Shown here one piece after another: positions 1-11,318 of a stretch of DNA of 64,000 bases (within the stretch, counting starts at the first letter, position 1; each line of letters starts with the position of its first letter). The stretch is from Hepsetus odoe (Eukaryota; Chordata; Actinopteri; Characiformes; Hepsetidae): positions 5,422,596 through 5,486,595 of the forward strand of contig CM029393.1 in NCBI GenBank assembly GCA_017165825.1, written 5' to 3'. The position numbers were made by a program, and so were the translations under genes. A model generated the notes under the pieces. It was given only the letters and a program-made list of their open reading frames with translations, did no database searches and was not told the origin of the DNA.

Positions 1-1783
1 TTGCTTTCTTTCTTCCTACCATTTGTCAAAAGGTTTCTTAAATGGGAATAAAAATTGACCATAGCCTCTTTTTTTGTACCAAAAAAGGTTTGGCCCCAAG
101 TGTGTACTGCAGAAGGTGAGTTGAGCATGATGCAATTGTTATATCACAGCAAAGTGAGATTGTTGTCTGGGATTTTCGCATATGAAAGAGCATCCTCCAC
201 CAGATTTTTCTTAAAACGTTTGCATTATATAGGCACATTTAAGGCAATGAGATCTCTTGCAATGTCAAAAGTAAATATATGAGCAAGTGGACAAGAATGT
301 AGCTTTTTTGTTGCTATTAAAATTCATGCAAAGGCCAAAAATCTCAGAAACGATGGGCGGCACATATAGCTGTTGTCAATATAGCTATGATTATTTTAAT
401 ACTTTTACAAACAACAACAATCAAGGTCACATTCAATGTCAGATATACGATGAGGGAACAGATAATAATAGTCACAGGAAAGTCTGAAGTGCACTATGTA
501 GTGTGACTATTACGTTCTAATGCCATATCCTCACAACATATGTTACAATATACTTGCCAACACCATTAACTTTAGAGCTTTCCACTAAATTGAAACCATA
601 AAGCCAGAGCCACATTGTCTCACATCCACTGAAGTGCTCTACCGTTTAAGCAGGAAGCAGTGATGCCAGTTTGGCCCAGGTGAGCAAGGAGCAATAGCCC
701 TATCAGGGAGTGGCTTGGCAGGCCTGGAACTGCCGCGTCTGGCAGTGACCTTCACAGCCACACTGCCTCCTTTATTGCCACGTCAGCACTTTATTGCCAA
801 GCTCCAGCACTGCCAAATGGCCTGACAGCCAGGCTGCATAGCCAAACACAAGCAGCCAACCCCTGGAGTTCTTGACAGGGCAAACACACCTTCATTAAGG
901 CCAGTCACGAAACTCTGATCAAAGCAAAGATGAATCTGTGAGAAAAGGGGCATAAACTAAAAAAAAAAATCACTTTGGTTAACAAAGTGTCACTGGAAAA
1001 CAGCCAAACAGTCCATGGGTGATAAAAAAGATTTTTGAAACTTCTGCTTTTTGTAACCATCTATCTGTAATCTAAAACATCTATGTCTTCAGGAAACTGG
1101 CCAAAATGTTTATGAGAGTGACTGAGCTTGGTTCAGTGCAGTCGATTGGCATCCTCCTCCTCAGTCAAAAAATCGGTCAAAATCATAGTATTCCTTTGGG
1201 CTGCAAGTTTTATGCACTTAACCTCAACTTTTCAAAGTGCCATCACCAGCTTTTCTTATATAGATTTCTTTTTATTTCTTATTTCTTCTTTTTTTTTTGT
1301 CAGGAAAGCTACAGCTTTATCTTGGCCCCTGTAACAGCAGTCTCTTTGACAGTCTCTGTCTGTCCTCAATAGTCTTTGATTTACTCCTGCATTCTTCCCT
1401 GATCCTGCACTCTTCTTCATACTCAACCTTTCTCGATCAAGCATCAGTTTTGATGCCTTGCTGTTTGACGAAGCAGAGGCCCTCTTGCCCCGCATCCTGA
1501 CTCATACCCGGACCAGATGGACAGCTCCTGCAGAGCTAGAGCAGCATTTCGTGGCGCAACCTCAGCTGCAGGTTAGGGCTTGGGGAGCTGATCCACCTCT
1601 AATGATTGGATGCTGAACTTGTGACCTGAGGAACAGCAGCAGGGGCTCCAGACGTGCTGCGACTCGACAAACAGCAGGCCGGTCGAAGAGGTTCCATTTA
1701 GGGCCTCTTGATTTATCAGAGTCAGGGAGCTGGAAAACTGTGACAGAGTGAGAATGCGTGAGAGAGTACACGCATCTGTTTGT

Positions 1784-1808
1784 TTGTGTGTGTGCATGTG
1801 TGTGTGTG

Positions 1809-1842
<34 letters not shown>

Positions 1843-1863
1843 CATGTGTGTGTGTGTGTGTGC

Positions 1864-1894
<31 letters not shown>

Positions 1895-1908
1895 TGTGTG
1901 TGCGCGCA
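1784..1908 (+). repeat. (TG)n microsatellite, interrupted by gc
   Basis: About 125 bp of TG dinucleotides with CA/CG interruptions. The end nearest 1880-1910 includes gcgcgcgt and gcgcgcac, alternating purine-pyrimidine sequence favourable to Z-DNA. Confidence 0.95.
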
Positions 1909-2350
1909 CATTTCTTTTTATGCACACGCCTATGACCGAAGACCTGTGTCTGAGGGTTGGTGTGCATCACACCAGCACAAGCTCAAAAAGCTCCAGTGAT
2001 CTGGCATCATTGATGCTCAGAGGCACCATATCCAGCTGGATCATCTCTGTGGCTCATCATGGAAATTCAGCATCCCATTGTTTTCTTAATACAGCGCAAG
2101 CACCATTCTCAGTTTCTGGCCTAGTGCAGATGAAATTCTGAAGACGATCCAGGGGAAATAGGAAAGGTTTTCCTTTCTCCAACGTTTCAGATATAAAGGA
2201 CTTTTTTATTATTTTTATCCATTTGTCCTGGACACACAATATAGCAAATACATTTATTCGCTACCTTCAGATTATGTGAATTTCAGCTAAACTCTAAAAA
2301 ATATGGAGCTAGGAGAAGAGCTCTAAGAAATCGCAATGGTCTAGCACTGA

Positions 2351-2617
2351 AAAGTGAAAAAGTGAAAGTGACAACCCTTGTCATTGCGAGGTCACGGCAC
2401 AGCACACATGAACCACAACGAAATTGGACCTCTGCATTTTACCCATGCACACTCAAACCCGTGCAGCAGTGGGCAGCTATTGAAAGCGCCCGGGGAGCAG
2501 TGATGGGGACGGTACCTTGCTCAAGGGTACCTCAGGGTAACCTATTGGGAAGGGGTTTGAACCCCTGATCCTCCGATCAGGCGCCTGACGCCCTAACCGC
2601 TAGGCCACCGCTGCCCC
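2351..2617 (-). repeat. tRNA-derived SINE, family A (full-length-like copy)
   Basis: Read on the minus strand it begins ggggcagcggtggcctagcg, with a pol III A-box-like stretch (tggcctagcggttaggg), then the B box ggttcaaacc, then tgaggtacccttgagcaagg. The body includes cactgctgc and a tail running through ttcgttgtggttcat, gacctcgcaatgacaa and gtcactttcacttttt. Related copies at 22096, 47838, 50636 and 59028 share the same order. The head looks like a tRNA-Glu/Asp-type promoter, but the cloverleaf is not intact, so it is not a functional tRNA gene. The teleost SINE assignment is from memory; the family name is not certain. Confidence 0.8.
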
Positions 2618-5600
2618 ACTTAATGCCCCACTGCACTTAATACATTCCACTGAGGAAGAAATAAATACGGCCATACTAGAGCTGAGATCTCTAGGATACA
2701 GTTGTTTGTTTTTGAACTCAGTTTGTCATTTTTTATTTTAACGTCTAGTTTTTAGAAAGTTTTAACAATAACTCAACCAGTTGGCATTTTATTTTGCAGC
2801 TACTGAGTAATTTGTGTCAGGCTTTGGATATCTTTTAGGAACCAAGCATCTCAAAGGTAGTCTGTATGAAAAAGCTAGTGATGACCGCTTAAACTCGTTC
2901 AAAGATTCTGAGAACCTTAAAAAATCTCTACAGTTCCATATGATTTTATATCAAATAAAGTAACAGCAGCATTGAAAAATTAAAAAAAACAGATAAAATG
3001 CCATGCAATTGTGTCCGCACTACAGGGTTAAGGCCAAATAGATTTTTTTGATTTCGGGTAGTTTTCATTTTTGCAATAGTTTAATGTTAATAACCTTGAA
3101 TCCAGTCAGGCTTGTGTATGTGTCGCAAAGGAAACGTGGAGTGTTCCATCAAATCTCCCTCCGGGGCTGAGCTGGCAGTAACTAGCCTGCTTCTGGATGC
3201 TACTGCCTGAGATACGACCTTCACTTTAAGCCCCCGGTGACAAAGGGTGGGGCACATTCCTGGATGGTGTCGCTTTCTCCCTGGCCTCACTCTTTCACTC
3301 CATGCTTCTCTATTGTTCTCCTTTTATCCAAATTTGGCCGGCAGCCCTGACTGCTGCCTGCTGCTGACGGCAGACACAGCTCTGAGGATGCTCTCTCAGG
3401 GAGCGCCTCTGTTCTGTACCTACCTGCTATTTCAGCCCTCGCAGACTATGTGCTTCTTTATCCAAAGCTGTACATTTTGTGTTGTGCTTTTGTGTTTTTA
3501 ATTAATCTGTAGAGGCAGCTATTAATTGCATTCGCTATCAATCTCCCTCACTTGCTGGAAAGTGAAGGAGCTATTTACTGCATGACTGTGCACGTGGGAG
3601 AAGGCAACCAATTGGCCCGAGTTTAACAAGTGGAAAAGTTCAAAACAAATTAAAAACTTTTAGAGGAAACTGCAGGGACAACAAAATGGTAATTTGAGGA
3701 AGACAGCTTTCTCCATTTGTGGAGCTGCAGTCTTAATGAGCACTTTAGACCTAATGTGTCAGATTACCTTTTTTTAAATTGAAAATGATTCTCAAGCATT
3801 AGTAAAGACTTTATCAGAAAAAAAGCGAAAGAAAGGAGGCTTGAGGGTCATCGAGAGACGATTTGAGGATATTTTCAAACAGAAATGAGGATCAATCAAT
3901 ATATTGTGGATATATTGTTCCAGCTTCAGTGCACTTTTCATTATATTTGGACATTTGATGAGTATACGAAAGCTCATATGGCCTACGTAACATCACCTTA
4001 TATGGAAAATTGTACTCTATGCGGCTCACATATGAAGGGAAGCACATTACCTGTAATGATGTAATGACTATTTTCAGTAATGGCCGGCCTTCTACATCTC
4101 AATTTCTCTCAGCCTTTCTCTCTACTCTCTCTTCTTTCTCCCTCCCCACCCACTCAGCTAAGTGCTAACTGATAGGATCCCCTCAAATGATAGTTTCTTT
4201 TTTATCAGAGAAGGCAGTAGCCTTGGCCCTTGGACAAGAGAAAAACAATTTTGTTAAGTGCCAACTCCCTCCCGACCACTCAGCCTCTCCGTATGTCCTG
4301 TGCCTTTCCTCCACTATAATACTCTATCGTTATCATTGCTCATAGTTTCACAGCTCACCAAAACAAACAAATAAAGTAGTGGAGGGACGGCATCATGGAG
4401 TGGGGAGAAATAAAGAGAGGTGACCGAGAGTAAGCTTAAATTAAACAAAGGAAAGATGAAAAAATAAGGAATAAAAATATAGTAAAAAGAAAAAAAACTT
4501 TTTGAAAACAAGGGGTGGGATGAAAAAATGAAACGATAAAGAGGGTGGGCAATATAACAGTGCATTATTATAGAGAATAAATTACATAAGGATAGACAGA
4601 ACATGGGTAATAAAACAGACCCATTGCAGCGAGCTGTAACCAACAGCAACTGTGCTTAGTAACTGCAGTAACTAGTAGCTGCTCATGCTCATAGTCGTGT
4701 TTCTCACAAAGCAGCGAGATTAAGCCACTATTGTGGTCAGATTCTGACCAAGCTCTCTAGCGCAAGCTCTCAAGTTGCTTTGGGGCGGCCTGGCCATCGA
4801 AGTGGCAGGAGTCCAGCGGCACGGCCAAAGCTCCGATCTCCTTCAGGATTCACCATCGATTGCCGATCGATCTCTGCATGATATATCACCCAGCCCAACA
4901 GACGACAGATTTGGCCCTGAGAATCTGAACCACTGCCATCAATGTCTGTGGAGCAACGGGGCAGCGGGAGACAAGAAAATGAGTGAACGTACGCTTTTAG
5001 AAATAGGCAGCGCTCGAGCTGGACCAGGCCCCTGCCCTCGCTGTTTATTTATAATTCATTCTTACAAACCTGGAAGCCGCTTCCCTCATCAATATTAATA
5101 ACCCAAAACATACATGGTCGTGATGCAGCACAACTAGCTGCTACACACAACTGTTTACATGTCGTCCAGCAGCTGGAGCTGAAGGATAACGGCCCTGGTT
5201 GGGCTTAAACAGGTGCAGCTGGAGAACGAACACCTGCGGTACAGCCTGATGGCTCTAGTTCCTTTGACCTTCTGACCATTGGCATCCCCTGGGCCGCAAA
5301 GCACTGGTCATTTGCAGTGTAAAGTTGATGCAGTTAGCAGCAGGCTTTCTAACTAAAGTGTTTTAGGCATGCTGAAACATGCGGAGGCAGTTTAACATAT
5401 TTTCATTTTTCGTTTCATTTATGGCATATGGCGTACTCCTGCATTTTTATCCGCTAAAAAAAAGCTTTGCACGAAGTCTTGTTTTTGCAGAAGGAAATCA
5501 AAAGTAAAGACCTGAATACAGAATGTGAGGAATAGGACAGCAAAAAGAAAATAACTTTTAATAATAACTTCATTTATACGCCCATAGATGTGCACTGTTT

Positions 5601-6001
5601 ATTGTATTTCCTCTTTTGTGAGAACCTCAATGGAAATCTCAATGGAAGCTGCTTCTTCTATGATGCATTGTAAATGGATGGCAGGTTTGAAAGCACTTAA
5701 GGCATTTCTTCATTGAGACATTTCCTCATACATGATCCTTTATAGTATGTCCCATGACAGCATGGCTGCATATCAATCTCAGGCCACTATGATGTCCCTC
5801 TCCCCCTCTGCCACGGTGCTGACTCCTTGAGCTCCTCTATAGCCTGGCTCTGAAGCTAAAGCCACTAATCAAAAGCAGTGCTGGTGTGCCATCTCCACAC
5901 AGTGGTTTGCAGGGGAGACATTGGCAAATGACAGTTAAGGGAAGTATTTATCTCCTCTGTGTAACAAGCTTCGGCCACTCCTCAGTAGCACATTGGAAGT
6001 G

Positions 6002-6004
<3 letters not shown>

Positions 6005-6076
<72 letters not shown>

Positions 6077-6103
6077 TGCGTGTGTGTGTGTGTGTGTGCG
6101 TGC
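6005..6103 (+). repeat. (TG)n microsatellite
   Basis: About 100 bp, pure for the first 67 nt, then with tgcgcgtgcg interruptions. Confidence 0.97.
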
Positions 6104-6924
6104 ATTGGGACAGGATTGGGATTGGAGTGGGGGCTGTGAGAGTTATGATTAATGACTCAATTTCCCCTTGCACTTTTTAAAGTGGAGTGTCAATTTACTT
6201 CCTGTGATTCTGTGATTTCTCCTTGACTGAGTGGGCGGGGAGAAAATGTAAAAGAATGAGATTGTGAATTTGATTATGATTATTGAGATGGCTGTGGGAG
6301 GGCAGACTTACCATCACTTCTCATTAAAGGTAAAACGGGACGGGATGAGTTCTTTTTTTAATCAGGAAAAACATCAGAGCCGATCATGTTTGAGGACGCC
6401 TGAAATATTATAAATCCGTGGAAAATCCTTGATACAAATACAGCACATTATGAGGGCTTAGGAGTTCATAAGAACCTCATCTAATTTTCTTCGACGTTCT
6501 TTCATGTGTGTGGACAGGTCAGTGCCTCCCTCTCTCTTGTCCTCCTTCTCATCCATTCGCACCTTGGTCCCCTGGCTTGAGTGCCAGATCGGCCTGCCAG
6601 ATCCCCCAGATTAGTCTGATTAAAAGTGATGCTGCTGGGGTTTAGGGAGCGCAACTGAGCATGATTCATTTCACACGTACTCCAGGTTTAAGCAGTTATA
6701 GTGCAGTTCACCTGAGACCAAAGAGGGAGACTAATATTGATTTCTTACTTTGCCAACTTGCAATTTTTTAAACTGTTTTTAGGCAACCAGAACTGTAGCA
6801 AATGACAGACATCTCATGGCGTTTTAAGTAATGGATTATTAAAATTGGATCAATCTCAAACTGTCTGTTTCACCCACTGACAAAAAATGGAAGCAAGCAT
6901 TTTCATTAGGCTTAATTTTTTTAC

Positions 6925-7011
6925 CTTTTTTGTCAGCACCCTGGGGGCCATACATGTTCCTTTCTTGGGACGGTCCCTTCAGATCAGTACCTGGAGTCTT
7001 CTTTTTAGCCT
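6925..7011 (-). CDS. Possible minus-strand internal exon of an unrecognised nested gene
   Basis: On the minus strand a pyrimidine-rich run ending gcttttcttcaatag is followed by 87 nt with one open frame and then the donor-like gtaaaaaaat after AAAAAAG. The open frame starts with two leftover bases and gives AKKKTPGTDLKGPSQERNMY then GPQGADKK, with one base over. The length is a multiple of three and the peptide is hydrophilic and lysine-rich, like real intracellular protein rather than translated AT-rich intron. I do not recognise the family and found no partner exon. A second possible acceptor two bases inside (TAGAG) would give a phase-0 start. It could be an exon of a gene nested antisense in camta1, an exon relic, or chance: an 87-nt window open in one frame with splice-like ends is not rare across 64 kb. 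Confidence 0.3.
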
Positions 7012-8837
7012 CTATTGAAGAAAAGCAATATTAATTCAAAATTCAATTATACAGCAAGAGTGAGATTATGGTATTATGGTATTAGTTTTACAGACGTTGG
7101 CATTGTTAATGCTTTAACTGTCTAAAAACCAAGATTCTATTTCCAAAGGATCGTGTTCACACCCTTTTTATGTGTTGCCTTTGCTGCTTTGACTAATTTT
7201 GACATGGCCCACTGTTACCCTTTGCTGATTCACACAAACAACAAAGGACTCTTCTCAACACCACTGGAAAAGCTCCTTCATCACTTCAGTAGAGCGACTC
7301 TTGTTAGGGCTCCAAATCTTTTGAATTAATAGCTAATACAATTGAATGTAATGGTGGTTTGAACTTCTATACAACTTCAGCAGTAAACACCACAACACAC
7401 GTGGCTGCACAGCATGCTTTTTAGCATAAACTCTGCCAGATAATGGAAGTCATACTGCTTGAGGCTTCCCCTTTCATACCGAAAACAACAATTGCAGGCC
7501 GATGGCTGGGTTTGGCCTTTTGAAAGCATCAGTTAGGTTGCTGATGTCTTCGTTTTTTTTTTTGTTTTTTTTTCTTTTCTGTGAAATTGTGAGAACACAT
7601 TCAAGGCTGATTTCCTCAAGAGGCCAATTTACATTTCATAAAGTTGAGCAACAAGCATTAAAGGCCCAAGCTAAAGGAGACGGCAAGAGAAGGAGACAGA
7701 CGTCTTCTAGAAAGAAGGGCTGAAGAGGCATGGGTTTTGTCTGGATCTCTCTCTCCCAGGCATTCGACTCCTGATTCCCTCTTCCCACTGTAGTTTAAAG
7801 AACACTTTGAGGAGTTTTCACATACGATGGCTTCTGAGATTCTGAGGGAATCTCATTGGCAGTCAGACCAAGGCCCAGGCGTCACCCTTCAGGTTAACTG
7901 TAGGTGAAAGAAGCGCTTGCCTGGAGCAGGCTCACTGGAAGCTGAATGACTGGCCCCCAGGGTGGAGGGGAAGTAAGGGGGAGGGGGAGAAGGGGGGATT
8001 CTCTGGCAGAACGCTGAAGCCTGCAGGCCTTCATCTTCATTTCAATGCAAAACTACTTTGTCATATAATCTCTGCAGTGACTACAGCTCTGAGTGAGGAG
8101 CGCTGAGCAGAAACATAATAGGAATAGTAAAGTAACCGAAGAGGGGAGAGAGGAGGGCGGGAAGAAAGTGACAAGGAGCAGAAACGGCAAGAAAAAAAGG
8201 ACAGTAAGAACTAACAAGCCACAGAGAATTGAATCCTGAATAAACAGAATTTGACAAAAGCCCAGTTCCCCTTTGGTCATTGTCCGTCTTTATTCCTGTT
8301 TGCCAAATTGTAGCAGGTCATTGTTTTTGTTTTGCTCCATCGAAGGATGTACCAGGGGACTTTGGAGGTCTTGACTTGACAAACAATCAGGCTGTGCTAA
8401 TGAAAACCTGGCCCAGTGGTAAACAGAAAGACAAAAGAGCATGCACCATGGTCACAGAGGATGTTACAATACCGAGATGTTGGGATGCTTTTTTTTTTTT
8501 TTACTTAGCACTTAGCTGACTAGACGGTACTGCAGTTACCTTAGAGGCCTCTGGAGTTCTCCCCTGACTTACAGCAGATATAACTTGAGAAGAGCTAATG
8601 AAACCAACTAAAATACTAGGCTTTAAACAGGTATTTTACTGCTGCCATTGAATTTCTATTTATTCTCTTGCTTCAAGTTCTTGCCTCATGCCATCAAATT
8701 ATTCAAGATTGCCACTGAGGTAATTGTACCAACCGTTATAAAGGCCGAGAGCAAGATTGCTTTCCTTTGTGTTTTTTTGGCAAGTAAAACTCTACTCTTT
8801 AACCTCACTATAGCTATATATCTTCTATCTTCACTCT

Positions 8838-9392
8838 GCAGTACAGCGCAAAGGTTTTAGGCAGGTGTGGAGAAAATGCTGTAAACAAAGAACGCTTTCA
8901 GAAATGGAAGCGTTAACCATTTATTTTCATCAATCAACAAAATGCAGGGAATGAACAAAAGAGAAATCTAAATTAAATCAATATTTGGTGTGACCACCCT
9001 TTGCCTTCAAAACAGCATCAATTCTTCTAGGCACACTTGCACAAAGTTTTTGAAGGAACTCGGCTGGTAGGTTGTTCCAAACACCTTGGAGAACTAACCA
9101 CAGATCTTCTGTGGATGTAGCTTCCTCACATCCTTCTGTCTCTTCATGTGATCCAGACACACTGGATGATGTTGAGATCAGGGCTCTGTGGGGCCAGAAG
9201 AACTGATGCTGGTTTGAAGGCAAAAGGTAGAAACACCAAATATTGATTTGATTTAGATTTTTCTTTTGTTCACTCACTCTGCATTTTGTAAATTGATAAA
9301 AATAAACAATCATTATAAAAATAAACTATCATGCATTCTTTGTTTACAGCATTTTTTCCACATCTGCCTAAAACTTTTGCACAGTACTGTAT
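8838..9392 (-). mobile_element. Tc1/mariner-like deletion derivative with terminal inverted repeats
   Basis: The ends form an imperfect inverted repeat of about 60 nt: cagtacagcgcaaaggtttt on the left, and on the right the reverse complement of acagtactgtgcaaaagttt, both continuing through aggcag(g/a)tgtgga and aatgctgtaaacaaagaa. Inside, on the minus strand, are remnants of a Tc1-type transposase: PQSPDLNIIQ (the DDE-region signature), then after frameshifts LWLVLQGVWNNLPAEFLQ and PRRIDAVLKAKGGHTKY, the usual C-terminus. At about 555 bp, with a broken frame and no N-terminal domain, it cannot be autonomous. Confidence 0.85.
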
Positions 9393-11250
9393 ATCTTCTT
9401 TTTCCAATGGTGTTTAGAGCCATTACTTTGTCGTGACCATCTCATGCACCGCCTTCCAAGGAAAAGAGCGTCAGGGTTGCCCATACACCACTCCAGGCAG
9501 TCTTTACACTCGTCATGGCGCAGCCCACAGAGCATATGGCTGTGGCACAGATATCCAGCCTGGCTTGGAGAATTCATTGAGCTGTGAATTTTGTCTGTCC
9601 TGTGAGAAGCATCTTGATGATTCACCCTCTGCTGCTGTTCCTTGCCTTTCCCTCTCTTTAACATGTCTCTCCTTTGCATAAGTCCTCATATGGCACCTAT
9701 AACATGGTGTGATGAAGTTGTTAACCTTTCCGTGACACGCCTCGACTCCATGCACTAGACGTTTGGACACACATTCCACTCATGCCTTGCTCAACCGCGA
9801 CCACTGGCGCATAAAATGAGCTCTGAGTCTCTCCAGTGATCTCTGAATTCAAGGGATGAGCGGCTGTTCTGCATGTGAATTCTCTCTTAAGCTTCCTTGC
9901 ACCTTCTTGCAGTAGTCATGCGGCGAGATGTAGTAGGCGGACGTCTTTTTTTTTCCTCTAAAGGATGTTGGGTAGGGGTTCCATCGCAGCTGGATGCGGA
10001 AACTGACCTATCTGTGTTTAGCCAACTGTTGCATTCTTTCATGCTTTCTTTACAGGTTGGGCAAACCTAACACAACAATATTAAAAAGTGTCCTTTTGTA
10101 ATGGGATCCAAAGATGTAAAATGTGGTATAAATTTTTGTTTGTTTCGTTTTTGCTGTGTAATGAAGCTCATATTAACGCACTGGCAAATTGTCCTTGTTT
10201 ACATCGTGCCTGGGTACAGTTATTACAGCCATGAATTCTAGCTTGTTAAAGTGGCATTTAAACTGGAAACATTAAATAGAGAAAAACATTACCCGATATT
10301 ACATCACATATATAACTTATTTAAACATGTGTGATGGCTTTTCTAAAAGTTTTTTTTCAGCGTTCTGTCCGACTTCGCTGGCTGTAAAAGAACATTTGTG
10401 GTAGCGGTCCATGGGCATTACAGTTAAAGCACTCCCACAAAGGCTGTGTAATCTTGCGCTGCTCAGTGTTCGGCACGAAGGGCTGACGAATGACCCAGAG
10501 AGACGTCTGTGCTGTGGCATAGCAACGGGCCACCACTGGTCATCATCAGGTCATCTGAAAACGTTTAGTTCTGTTATCTCTGCTCCAAGAGGACGGTGGG
10601 AACAAGCACCTTTGGGCATAAACCTGTTAGCTCTATTCTTTGCCGACAGGGCTAGACTGGGACTGTGCAATGCTGTGCAGCAATCACAGCTTTTTCTTTC
10701 TTAAATTATGAGGATTTTCAACTGAGTCCGTTTTTATTAGGCAAAGTAAGTGAAGTAGCTGAAGGAAGATGGAAAGACTCAGTTTGCTCAGAGGTAGAAA
10801 GTAGTCAACAGAGCGGAGAACGAGTGCTAGCGAGAGAACTCAGCACAAAAAGAGTGAACTGTAACCTGTGGTTTTATTTCTTGTCCTCTCTAACAAGATG
10901 AAAACCACTGAGGGTCTGCTGACGCCATATTTTTGTGACACCAGTCCAAGGTTAAGCTCCCTGAAGCACTCATCTGCAATGTGATCAAAGTATCCATGTC
11001 TTTCCAGCACAATAAAGGGAAAGGATTACTTGTCCTAAACGCAACTTCCCTGCAAAGTAGAGAATGAAACATCCGGAGCTAAAGGCATCGACATTGCTGT
11101 CACTCTGCTCACTGCTTGGAGTGTGACAGGCTTTGGTTTTGTTTACCTTGATGTTATCAACAGGTGAATGAGAGATTCTCAAAGTGAGATCAAGAAGCGT
11201 GCCAGTGCTGGATGGAAATCTCAAGTTCTTTTGTTTTTCTTTCATTCTAG

Positions 11251-11318
11251 GAGATCGCAGCCTACTTGATATCATTTGAAAAGCATGAAGAGTGGCTAAC
11301 CACATCCCCAAAAACAAG
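11251..11318 (+). CDS. camta1: CAMTA1 internal exon, N-terminal part of the CG-1 DNA-binding domain
   Basis: Internal coding exon of 68 nt. It is preceded by a good acceptor (pyrimidine-rich run ending ttcattctag) and followed by the donor gtaagg. Read from its first base it gives EIAAYLISFEKHEEWLTTSP then KT, with AG left over to complete an Arg codon in the next exon; the intron phases are therefore 0 before and 2 after. The peptide matches the start of the CG-1 domain of CAMTA1, a nuclear transcription activator that binds DNA through CG-1 and calmodulin through C-terminal IQ motifs. From memory, mammalian CAMTA1 has Thr where this has Ser (LIS/LIT), while CAMTA2 reads more like ASYLITFDKHDEWL, so CAMTA1 is preferred. 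The next exon lies 43 kb downstream and continues the domain exactly. Paralogue a or b is not decided. Skipping this exon alone would shift the frame. Confidence 0.95.

Larger units (their letters stand above)
1..11250 (+). other. camta1: Intron of camta1 (3' part) upstream of the first CG-1 exon in the window
   Basis: No exon of the gene is recognisable here; the piece expected just upstream in the protein (ERHRWNTNE type) is absent. Contents: a (TG)n tract at 1784-1908, a tRNA-derived SINE at 2351-2617, a (TG)n tract at 6005-6103, a possible minus-strand exon at 6925-7011, and a Tc1-like deletion derivative at 8838-9392. In 1-1780, 2620-6000, 6105-6920, 7015-8835 and 9395-11220 I see only AT-rich unique-looking sequence, short homopolymers and chance frames. 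The pyrimidine-rich run before 11251 is the acceptor of this intron. Confidence 0.85.

Noticed and set aside
1562..2141. His/Thr- and Cys/Val-rich frames of 110-127 codons
   Set aside because: Products of the (TG)n microsatellite; all frames of a dinucleotide repeat are open.
2560..2617. A functional tRNA gene on the minus strand
   Set aside because: A- and B-box-like words exist, but acceptor-stem pairing is not evident and the same sequence recurs with SINE tails at other sites.
8978..9313. 111-codon frame as an intact transposase gene
   Set aside because: Only the C-terminal part matches Tc1 transposase. The DDE-region motif lies in another frame and the N-terminus is missing.
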